Origin: Spinacia oleracea
Lineage: Eukaryota > Streptophyta > Magnoliopsida > Caryophyllales > Amaranthaceae
Reading direction: 5' to 3'
DNA: 64,000 nt
Assembly: GCF_020520425.1 (NCBI RefSeq)
Contig: NC_079492.1
Location: 141,922,361 to 141,986,360 of the forward strand
Shown: in pieces, positions 20,854-30,608 of the stretch
Layout: each line of letters starts with the position of its first letter
Numbering within the stretch: position 1 is the stretch's first letter
Position numbers and translations under genes: made by a program
The notes under the pieces: generated by a model
Told to the model about the DNA's origin: nothing
The model's database searches: none
Seen by the model: the letters and a program-made list of their open reading frames with translations, nothing else

Positions 20854-22950
20854 CATTAATTAGTTTGATATTTTTTTTAACTTAAAAGAGGAGAATATAT
20901 TAACTTAGCCCATGGGCTTCAGAAATAGTTTTATACAACCAACCTTCCTACAAAAACTGAAAGCCCAACAGAATAGACTTACTAAACCCATACACCACTT
21001 AAAATCAAACAAAAGATTTACAAAAACTTCACCCAGAAATATAATTGAACTATCAGACATTGAAATCCAACTAACTAGGTGAAAACTGAAAAGAACCCCT
21101 GCTACAACTAGTCAACTACTCTCTATCATTCACAATGGTGATGCCTCCACCTTTCTGGTCTTTTCCTTTCCTGGCATTGTCTTCATCTCTCAACACTGCT
21201 TTACCTTTCGTATTTGCTGCTGGTGCTCCACCCAAATCTGTCCTTACTGGAGCTGGAATTGAACCAAACAGTATGAAATCTTCACTTGTATCCATGTCCT
21301 CCATTGCCTGATTTCCAGAAGTGCCACTTGATTGCGCCAAAGATGGAAATGGGTCCTCTACTCCCACAGCTGGAGAAATAATCTTCAAATCTACCTCATA
21401 GACCTCCTGAGCCCATTCTGGAACCACTAGAAAAACCTTTTGCCTCTCCTCTATGGTTAAACCAAAGGCTGCCATCTTATGTGCCACTGTATTGTAAGAT
21501 CTTGGGATATGCATCAGATTAATGGACTCAAACTTAGTCATCAGACTAACCACATCATTCAACAGAGGAGACAATTCATGATGATAAGTTTGATCCATCG
21601 AATCCAGCATTATTTTCAATGAAAGAGCATCTGTTTCCACATCAAGTTTGCTAATGCCATACTCCTCTGCAGAATAAGGCCATCCCTTATTGCCTGTAAC
21701 TCAGCAGCCAGTGGTGTGATAGCATGATATCTTCCTGAGTATCCCAAAAACCAGGTGCCACTTGGTCTTCTAAAAACACCACCTCCTGCAGCTGAATTAA
21801 TTGCCTTCCAAGCTCCATCTGTATTAAGCTTCATAAAGTCATCAGCTGGAGCTTTCCAAGCCCTCATCAATCTATCAGCTCTTGGCAGTTTCCCTTTTCC
21901 TTTACCCTGCAAAATATGGTTAGTAGCCATATAGTCTGCAAAGAAGGAGTTATAAATTGAGAAAACGTTTTTCATTTTTAAATCAAAAACCGCCTGGTTT
22001 CTTGACCTCCATAAGTGCCAAAGAGTAACACAGAACAAAACTCTCCACTCTTGAGGTTGTGACAGGTTAAATAAAATCCAGTCATGCCAAGCAAGATTGA
22101 AGAAAGTATGCAAGTTAATGTTTCTTGCCAGTTTGATTCTTTGAAATATAAAATTCCACACAATCCCTGATTCACAACAATCCCTAAACAAGTGTAAATG
22201 AAATTCACTTTGCAAACCACACCTGACACAGATTGGAGACAAATTTCGAATAAAAGTATAAAGTTTCTGAGCAACTGGCAAAATCTCATGAACACAGTTC
22301 CATAATAACATCTTGTATTTAAATGGACATTTTAATTTCCAGAGCTGTTTCCAACCTGAGAAGCTAGAGTCATGATTAATCCAAAAAGAAGAACATTGAG
22401 CAAAATAAGCAGATTTTATATTAAAAACCCCATTTGATGTAAACTTCCATCTTAAAAAATCCTCCTGATCTTGACTTCTAGCTAAGGGAACCGCCAAAAT
22501 AGCATTCTGAATATCCTCTGAAATTAAATGTCTTATATCCTCGAGAACCCAAACCCCATTTTTAATAATATGACTAACGAACCAATGAGCTTTCGACTCC
22601 GGGACCTCCTTATCCATTAAAAGATATAACGGCTTATCCGCAACCCAATGATGGTACCACAAAGAAGTGGATTTCCCATTTCCTATCCCCACTATCAGCC
22701 CTTTTTTCAAAACATCTCGTCCCTTAAGAATATCTCTCCAAATCGGGGAATGATTTGAGTTCGGGAAGCAATCCAAAAAAGCTGTTTTGCGAAGATATTT
22801 TTCTTTAAAAAGGCGAACCCACAATTTATCCGAATTATTTAATAACTTCCAACCCAACTTTGCCATGAACGCCAAGTTCCATTCTTTTAATTTACGAATC
22901 CCCAAACCCTCCATATTCATGGGCCTAGTTACATTAATTAGTTTGATATT
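20854..22950 (-). mobile_element. 5'-truncated L1 LINE insertion with 19-bp target site duplication
   Basis: CATTAATTAGTTTGATATT occurs exactly at 20854-20872 and 22932-22950. Between them lies 2.06 kb of LINE on the minus strand, with a short poly(T) (20871-20878) marking the 3' poly(A). The copy begins in the middle of ORF2, so it is a typical 5'-truncated reverse-transcription product. About 240 bp of 3' UTR (20880-21115) follows the coding part. The perfect duplication indicates a fairly recent insertion. Confidence 0.96.
21116..22931 (-). pseudogene. LINE ORF2 C-terminal half (zf-RVT and RNase H), one frameshift
   Basis: The frame from 22931 to 21616 encodes MEGLGIRKLKEWNLAF, VGIGNGKSTSLWYHHW, a zf-RVT region (WKLKCPFKYKMLLWN, then PICVRCGLQSEFHLHLF and CC) and the start of RNase H (LNTDGAWK, AAELQAIRDGL). 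The coding sense then moves to another frame (21640-21116) with VETDALSLKIML and PRSYNTVAHKMAAFGL, the rest of RNase H. The frameshift thus falls inside RNase H between its second and third acidic residues, while all catalytic motifs remain visible. The 22953 ATG lies in host flank and is not a real start. Confidence 0.92.
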
Positions 22951-24043
22951 CATAAGAGAAATGTCTTGTGTGATTATTAGAATCTACTACGGAGTATTTT
23001 TCCGTAGTACGTAGCTAACTCACCGTATACTCCGTATAATATGACAATAAAAAAACACAAAAAAAACCCTTAAATTAAGTTGATTCTGGTTGATAGAACT
23101 TTTCTAACTATAGAAGTAAAATGAGGAAATGGACAACTCACTCGTAATTTTCTTCACACAAGTAAAAGATATATGAAAATAAATATAATTCGATCGTTAT
23201 GAAACAGTTACATTGTGATGACCTTGTCAATCAATTAAAAAAATGTATGATAGATGAAGATTATAGGCAAAAAATGACATATAATAAGATGTTTTGGATC
23301 ACGCAATGAGTGAAAGCAATTAGTATTAACCATTTTCGACAACATGATGGATTATTGATGTTATGTTTCAATGTTTGTCTACTTGGACAAATTTCACTAC
23401 TACACACAAAAGCGATATCTTACCATTTTTATGATTATTATTATTATTATTCATAACGTCTTACTAACATACTTCGTATCTCTGTTTCTCCCCCTAGTGT
23501 TGTCGCTCTGAGTTTTGTGGAATACTCCGTACTTGCTACTTCTCATACGTAATACAATATGGAGTACGGAGTAATATAATGTCTCCTTTTGTTTGTCCGA
23601 TCTATTTGTCGATTTTGTTCATACTTACAAGATTGCTCTAATATAAAAAATGACCATGGAAACCACACATTTACCTCTCCCATCAAATACATTTGGTTTC
23701 ACCACCGTTGTCTTTTCTCGATATTACAAAACCAAAACTTAACAAAGCAAAAAAATAACCAGCAACAAATATTTTAAAGACGGAAAAAATACCATACAAT
23801 TCTTTTGAAGTTTAATTGTACGTAGGGACTTGAATGAAGTTCAGTTGCTCAAATTACTTAAATTCATACGTAGTATAAGGTTGAACAAATTGATAAGTGA
23901 AAACCATGTAAATAGAACACACTTATTTATGTAATATTGAACTTCATGTTGTTTGACTCAAATCGTTAAGTTCTTGACCCAATCAAACTCGTTTGGTCAT
24001 GACCCGACTTTCAACATGGCAAGTTCAAGTATCCATAGTCCAA
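22951..24043. other. Intergenic, AT-rich, no gene seen
   Basis: Contains four copies of TACGGAGTA/TACTCCGTA (22988, 23028, 23523, 23565) and no coding signal. Confidence 0.55.
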
Positions 24044-24895
24044 TCTATCTATCTATTAAAATATACATCAGTAATGACACATGTCACATCATGGTGAGTA
24101 CTTAGATTTTGTATTGTGTTTTATTACATTTTATGCATTTAATAAGTATAGCGGCTCAACAAAATTATTCAAAAATCCGAAACTTGATCATATATTCGAT
24201 CTATAAAATAAGGTATGTGTACCAGATCAGATGCTGATGTTTGATCCAGAAATTTGGATATTGGGTGCGGTAACAACTAGCAAATAGTATTCTAAAAACA
24301 ACGGGAAATTCAACGAGCCTGATAAGCTTTTTTCTTCTTCTTTTCCATCCTAAATATTTTTTGTTGAAATCTAAAACTTCTAAAATAGTAATTCGTACTA
24401 ATCACTATATCATTCAAATATATGGTAATTTTCTCTTATTTTCCATTAACTCTTGACAAAATCTTATTTTATTTTACTTAGGCTCCGTTTGGTAAGGCGT
24501 AAAACGTTTTCATTGTAAAATGATTTTCCATGGAAAATAGTTTTCAAGGGAAAACACAATTCCAAACTAGTTTTCCTTTGTTTGGTAACTTAAAGGAAAA
24601 TGGGAGAAGATGGTGAAGATTGAGGGGAAGAAAGGAGAGGGAGGTAAGGAGGAAAGAAGGAAAAGTGGTTTCACTCCCTTTCAAATGGAAAAGAGTTTTC
24701 CATCTTTGAGAGAGTAATGGAAAATTGTTTTACATCCCTTACCCAACCAAACAACGTAAAATGATTAAAAAGGGGGAAATTATTTTCCATGAAAACGTTT
24801 TACGCCCTACCAAACGGAGCCTTAATGTAATTTATTTATTTTTAATAAATTAGTGTAAAATTAAAAACTAACAAATTATTTATGACCTAACCTAG
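24044..24895 (+). mobile_element. Helitron-like element, family B copy 2
   Basis: Starts TCTATCTATCTATTAAAATA (the TC is one of 24044, 24048 or 24052, each after an A) and ends with GACCTAACCTAG at 24895 before T. The interior matches the 2766-4936 element: ACACATGTCACATC near 24078, a degenerate 108-bp unit near 24120-24215, and the GATAAGCTTTTTTC...TTGTTGAAATCTAAAAC block at 24322-24390. The 3' hairpin is poorly preserved. A Tourist MITE is inserted at 24481-24821. No coding capacity. Confidence 0.5.
24481..24821. mobile_element. Tourist-like (PIF/Harbinger) MITE, 341 bp
   Basis: TIR GGCTCCGTTTGGTAAGGCGT and its complement (CCAAACGGAGCC) flanked by TTA on both sides (24478-24480 and 24822-24824), the PIF/Harbinger target duplication. 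Imperfect inverted symmetry extends inward. It is nested in Helitron B2. A relative is in an ACR intron at 26147. Confidence 0.93.
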
Positions 24896-25743
24896 TACTC
24901 CCATATGTCACCCATGGGCCATGCATATAATTTCAAATCAAATGACCAAACTTATTGTTAAAGCGTGTTTGACAAAGATCCCATCCAATATCCAAACGTT
25001 ATCTACTCTAAAGCCTTAAAACCTAAAAATTCTTCAAAAACGTACTTGTTTGTAATGACATCATTAAACATTGTCTCAATTTGTATAAACTTGTTTTCCT
25101 TTGAATTGACCATATAGAAACTTCTAATCACAGCCCAATATATCCCCACCATTAACCGACTTGAGCATTAATCAATAATTAAGGCCCCACTAAACATAGA
25201 AAAATGAGAAGCAAGACAGAATTGAAGTCAATTTGTCGGATTAAACTAGTCAACCAATTCAACTAAACAAACCCATTCTTTTTTCTATACAAAAGATAGA
25301 TAATCATGTTGTATGAATCCAATTTGTCCCTCCAAAACCTAATTTCAAGCAATTTGACCAACTATTCTTTTTAATTAATTTCTATTTCCCCCCCAATTTT
25401 CCCAACTTCATTTCCCTCCTTTTTCAACCTCTTTCCTTTCAAACACCATACATATGGAGTATTACATACCCTTTTGAAATGGTCCGGTGACCCCACACTA
25501 ACATGTTTGCCAACTACTTACTACTAACCAAATCCGGCCTAAAATCTAAATAGTACTACTAATTCTAATTAATTAATACTAATTAAACTTCCACCTTTAT
25601 GTACAAACTAGTGACTAATTACCCCAAACCAGAAGCAAGGTATATGCCAAAGGTAAGGCCGTAAGGGGATAGGCATTTCCGATTCCGATTTCCGATTATC
25701 GATCACTTTCCATACAGCAAATATATATGCCTTTGCGTTAGCT
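24896..25743. other. Intergenic, downstream of the ACR gene
   Basis: No ORF or repeat recognised. The part next to 25743 holds the 3' UTR of the minus-strand ACR gene; no clear polyadenylation signal could be assigned. Confidence 0.5.
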
Positions 25744-28242
25744 TTAAGAATATGATCTGATGAGTCCCAAGTTGTATAGATTCTTCCTCACTAAGCTGCC
25801 AAGTGATAGCAACATTGCCCCGCCGGCACCAACTGCCTCTTTCCTTTCTGCATTCTGATGATAGATCAAAGGCAACTCCTTCACCTTCAAATTACTCACC
25901 CCGATTTTCTCAATCACTGCATCGATTGTTTTTGAATCCGGACTGTATCCTTCTGCATCTGTCACGTAAAAGATGTTTAAGGCCTTATTCTCCGTTGTGG
26001 AGATCTCTGCCCTGGCCACGTTTAGCCCATTCTCTCTGAATGTTCTTGTTACATCTGCTAGTAGACTTGGACGATCTTCAGCGTATAGTTCTAGCCTTGC
26101 AACCTATATTCACATAATAAAAAATCACATCAGTAACTGTCATTTAGGCTCCGTTTGGTAGGGTGTAAAACATTTTCATGGAAAATGATTTTACCCTTTT
26201 CAATCATTTTACGTTGCTTGGTTGGGCAAGAGATGAAAAACAATTTTTCATAACTCCCTCGAACGTGGGAAAACCTTCTCCATTTTGAGAGGGAGGAAAA
26301 TGTTTTCCGTTTGAAAATATTTTCCATGGAAAATTATTTTACAATGAAAATGTTTTACACCAAACCAAACAGAGTCTTAGTAAACGGTGATGGTATTGGA
26401 ATTGAAAGAGAAATATACCTGAGATGCTCTCCTTCGAATAGAAGCCTGTAAACACTGAACAACCCGTTGTTTTTCAGCATCAGAGCTAATTGGAGTTCCA
26501 TCTGTATGCCTAATGTAAAATTCCTGAAAAACAGAATCAAACAGACCCAAAATCAACGCAAATTCACAAAAGCTTTCTTTCTACTACAAAGCAAATAACA
26601 CATCAAGGTAAGGAAAATATACCAGATAAGCTCGGCTCCCTTGAGTGTTGATGGTGGCATGAAAAACAACATACTCCATATCCGTCAACGTACAAACAAC
26701 ATCAAACAAAATCTTAGGCCGATCTTTGCATTGAATGTTCACAACAGAGTACCCTCTCTCGTTCCAGTTTTGGACACTAACATCTGGTGCATCGTAACTT
26801 GTCGATGGGGTTCGCTCATAATCACGATCATCAAACATCATTTGATGAAGTCTTCGCTCAGTATGAGTGACTGTCATCGAGACAGTAGTCTTTGCACTCC
26901 TAATATCATTGTCCCCTTTAAGAACTGGCCTTAACCTCGACTCAATCCTCCTTATTCTGTGAGAGTCTTCAATTTGGCACCCGGAATCACAATCTTTAAC
27001 ATAAATAAGGGATGCAATTCTTCCATTATGAGTCCATACTTTAGCATCCATCACTGTGCAATTCAAATCGGCTAATACAGCAAACACCTCCGACAACAGG
27101 CCTATTCTATCTGTACCGGTAAGTTCAAGAGCTGTAACACCCTTATACTCACAGGATCTTGTGAATTGGATACTGCCCAATGACTGTCAATTAACAACCA
27201 AAAAAAGGGAACATATCAGCTTGATTTCAAAATAAAATCAAACCCGAATTAATAGTCACGTTGATAATGTAATTTAAACTAGTAACGACACGATAAACCC
27301 GACAAATTAGTTAATTACCTGTTCCATGTAGCTAATAACGCTCTCATCTTTCAATTTGTTTCCATTAAGATCAGTTACATGGAAAACTGCAGGACAGGCA
27401 ATTAAAACATGATTAGGTTTTTATTACAGTAATTAGTGAAATGGGCGGCTTAAAAACCTCAAATTAATTATAATTACTCACCATCCATGAACCATCTGCC
27501 ATCGGAAGATATGTAAGCTTTCTTAATTGAAAGATTAAGATCTGTAATCACTTGAACTGCTTCTAATAGAATCCCATGTTTTCTAGCGCTATCAACCTAC
27601 CAGAAATTAAATTAAACCAATTATTAATGTTAAACATGTTTTCAAAAAAATTAAATTAAAAAAACAACCCACAAAAATATTTAAAATTAAAATTACCTTA
27701 ACCAGGGTGGAATTAGGGCAAACAGCATTGTCAATTGCAACTCTGCAGAAGAATTAGAAAAAAATCAAATGAAGGGTTAGATCCTCAGAAAATTAATTAG
27801 CAATTTTCAAAATGCCTTTTAAAAAAAATTCTTTTGAGTTTTGAAATTCAAAATTTTCGGAGATGTGAACCGAAGAGGTCGGTTGCCGGTCACTTTTTTC
27901 AGGCAAGCTTCTGGAAATACCGAAATCGTGAAGAAGAAGCAACAAAAAGTCTTAAAAAAACTACACTAAAATACGCAGTTCAAGTTTTTTTTTAAAAAAC
28001 AAAAAATCGCTTGAAATTTAAGCTAATTGCCGGGGGGAAAACTGGGTGATTTCTGAACATTTAGGAAACAAAATCAGGAATTTTCTTACATAAATAACAC
28101 GGAGTATGTATTTTCTAGAAGAAAAAAAAATTGAAAAAGAAAAGAAAAAAGAAAAACAGGGAAATTAGGGGGCAAATTACCTAGGAGTATCCATACGGAG
28201 AAGAAGCTTCTCAAATTCATTCAAACAAGCAGGCCACTCCAT
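25744..28242 (-). CDS. ACR: ACT domain-repeat protein (ACR family), 7 exons, 438 aa
   Basis: Exons in reading order: 28242-28181, 27742-27697, 27596-27482, 27386-27319, 27183-26623, 26523-26419 and 26103-25744. All junctions are GT-AG and the frame is continuous. The protein begins [20 protein letters not shown]. Four ACT domains can be placed at about residues 37-110, 115-190, 248-318 and 321-395; typical cores are [56 protein letters not shown] and [20 protein letters not shown]. Length and N-terminus fit plant ACR proteins (about 430-480 aa), putative amino-acid-binding sensors; ligand and partners are not known from sequence. The nearest Arabidopsis member cannot be decided here. Intron 6 hosts a Tourist MITE. 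A decayed paralogue lies at 42209-43842. Confidence 0.95.
26147..26376. mobile_element. Tourist-like MITE in ACR intron 6 (230 bp)
   Basis: TIR GGCTCCGTTTGGTAGGGTGT, complementary end ACACCAAACCAAACAGAGTC, flanked by TTA (26144-26146, 26377-26379). Same family and orientation as 24481-24821 but shorter inside. It lies wholly within the intron between exons 6 and 7 and leaves the splice sites intact. Confidence 0.93.
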
Positions 28243-28511
28243 GATCAAAATCGAAGTTCTTCAGAAAATTTTCTCTCTCCTCGAAACGGGTTGTAATAGA
28301 GCTGGTAAATCAGAGAGATTCTCTCTCTTCTTAGCAGGTGTGTCTGGAAAATAGGATGATACACGGTAGTTAGTTGGAGGGGTATTCTGTCTAGGCTGGG
28401 AAGAAGAAGGAGAAGGAAGGAGAAGAATAGTCGTTATGTGAAGATTTGGGTAGTTTTTTCTAATTTTCTCTCTCCACTGTAAAGAGGAGCGCAAAGCACG
28501 CCTATTTATAT
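28243..28511 (-). promoter_or_regulatory. ACR core promoter and 5' UTR
   Basis: A TATAAATA box on the minus strand at 28510-28503 is the best core-promoter candidate; transcription would start about 30 bp downstream, near 28475, giving a 5' UTR of about 230 nt. The UTR is rich in GA/CT runs (GAGAGAGAAAATT, AGAGAGAATC), common in plant leaders. The start site is inferred, not seen. Confidence 0.6.
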
Positions 28512-28878
28512 TCGCTAATCTCACTCTCTATCGTCTTTTTAAGGTAATTATTTATTATTCATATTTATGGTCTCACCTCCTTTAAAAGACAACAATAGAT
28601 TTGGAAATTTTCTTTTTAATTAGGGTCGGGTTCTTGATCTAATCCGTGGGCCACGATTGTACCTCTTCGCAAAGCGTATGGGGTCCGGTTACCTCTTTAT
28701 GTACTCCGTAGTTAACTCAGTGGTTGTTTGGTTAAATACACTGTTATGACAGTTATGCAATTATCGATACTCATTATCGTAGTTTGAATGCATATACCAA
28801 TGAACGATATATATGGTGTTTTCTCGAATCTTGATACATATGATCGTATTTAAAATTATGGAGGTCGTTTCTAAAAGA
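28512..28878. other. Upstream region of ACR, no gene seen
   Basis: Single-copy-looking AT-rich DNA with one TACTCCGTA word at 28702. No other structure recognised. Confidence 0.4.
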
Positions 28879-29142
28879 GAGGAGGTTGTTTTTTCAGATA
28901 TCAGATATGTGTGGCAACACACATATCAGCTAAAAGACAAATAGCTAAAAGACAAAAAAGGAAGTACCATTTATGTTAAAAAAGTATCATTCTGTAAAAA
29001 AAAGTACCATTCAGTTAAAAAAAGTACCATTTTTGTTTAAAAAAGTACCATTTAATTTCTTTTATGTCATTTTTCTTATTTTGTCTTTTGTTATGATATG
29101 CATTTGCCCACACATATCTGATATCCGAAAATACTTCCTCAA
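28879..29142. mobile_element. Foldback element with internal GTACCATTT repeats
   Basis: Long inverted ends: TTTTCAGATATCAGATATG at 28891 onward mirrors CATATCTGATATCCGAAAA ending near 29131, and the complementarity can be extended outward to about 28880/29142. Inside are a second inverted pair (AGACAAA.. / ..TTTGTCTTTTG) and at least four spaced copies of AAAAAAGTACCATT (28965-29060). No coding capacity and no clear target duplication. Confidence 0.65.
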
Positions 29143-30437
29143 AAGAGAGTCACATTTTTTTGGAAATTCATTAAATGTAGGGAAACGTTGACGGCATATT
29201 AAAGAACTTAGTATTTGATTGATTCAAGTCAGTATTCTAATTACATTACTCTCACATACAGAAAGATGAGTGACTAGAAAAACAATTTACAGTTCAATCT
29301 AACAACTCGATTTATCCTGTAAACTGTTTATATTTATTAAGTGGATACAAATAACTAATTCAGGTAACAATTGTTTGCTTGCCAAATAAGTTCATATGGT
29401 GGAGTACTCCGTATAATCCACGTATAATCATGTCTTAATTAACCTCCTCCCTGAAAAAGATGGACATCTCCCAATAGTTGCCTGCTGGTAGAATTTTGTT
29501 TTACAGGTTGGTTGAATTTTCCAGCTGGGACGACACGTGGCCTGTTTAAATTATGTTACTTTCCTTATATCCCACTCTAAGATATGCAAATAATTAATTA
29601 ATATATAAAAAATAATCTCTGAAACAAGGTACAATTGATCAATTGTGAATGGTTGCCATTATTTTCGCAAAATCACCCAACCCAAATTGTTTTCATTTTT
29701 AAATGGGACCTAGTCCACACTAAATTTATTGTGGACGATGCATACAAAAATACAATTTGTTTCTAATTTATTTTGGCATGTTTATTTAGATTATGAAAAA
29801 ATATCAAATTGGTATCGTTGATACATGTTGTGCTTGAATAATGTGATTTTAAGTCACAATACACTTTTAAAAAATATAGGGTTACAATGATACAAAAAAT
29901 GGTTATTATATCAAATAATTTTAGTTTTAACTTATTATAGTCACTATAAAAAACAATAAAGGTCCTTATATATGTAAAAATGGCGCTAGAGAAGATTATT
30001 GATTTTTGATCTACACTAATATTATTGTGGAGTAGTGCAAGAATAATTCAATATTCATATCGTAGGGATTTTTGTTCTTCTAATTTGTGCCGTCAATAAT
30101 TTCAAAATAGATATGGAGTACTTAAATTACCATATTATGGGAAATTAACAATAAAGAAAAGAATCATGGCAAATTCAAAGGATATAAAAATTAGGAAATT
30201 AAATTTCTTTTTAGAGGTTTATGTTTCCTTTTTAGTTTTTACACAGTTTTTAATATCGATCGAGTAGGATTTTGTTTTATTAATTCAATGACATATTGAT
30301 CTACTGCAAAATTACTACGGAGTATACAAAGTACTACGACTCTACGAGTACGTACTTTGTATCTTAATAATTATACTGGTATCTTTCCTATTTTTGCACT
30401 TATCACTGATATTCAACGAACATCTTTATCAAATCTG
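29143..30437. other. Intergenic with one foldback MITE candidate
   Basis: 29713-30032 begins with a near-palindrome (GTCCACAC...GTGTGGAC-like, 29713-29736) and ends with another (CTACACT...TGTGGAG, 30011-30032), resembling the element at 34054-34317. The rest is AT-rich without genes. Confidence 0.45.
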
Positions 30438-30454
30438 ATGAAATATTCCTACAT

Positions 30455-30591
30455 ACCAATGATGTCTTGGCCTAGTGGTTAAGACTGAGGGCCTGTGTAC
30501 GATAGGTTTCAGGTTCGAATCCCCCCGCCCCCATTTGTAATTTATATTGCCCTTGTGGCTCATTCGCATCAAAAAAAAAAAAAAAAAAAAA
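30455..30591 (+). mobile_element. tRNA-derived SINE with 17-bp target duplication
   Basis: An internal pol III promoter is visible: A-box-like TGGCCTAGTGGTTAAG (30477-30492) and B box GGTTCGAATCC (30512-30522). A tRNA-unrelated part and a poly(A) tail follow. ATGAAATATTCCTACAT is present exactly at 30438-30454 and 30592-30608. Length 137 bp including the tail. A diverged minus-strand relative is at 56642-56765. Confidence 0.95.
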
Positions 30592-30608
30592 ATGAAATAT
30601 TCCTACAT

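Noticed and set aside
30470-30540. A tRNA gene, because of A and B box sequences
   Set aside because: There is no acceptor stem or anticodon arm in the right places, and poly(A) plus a target duplication show a SINE.
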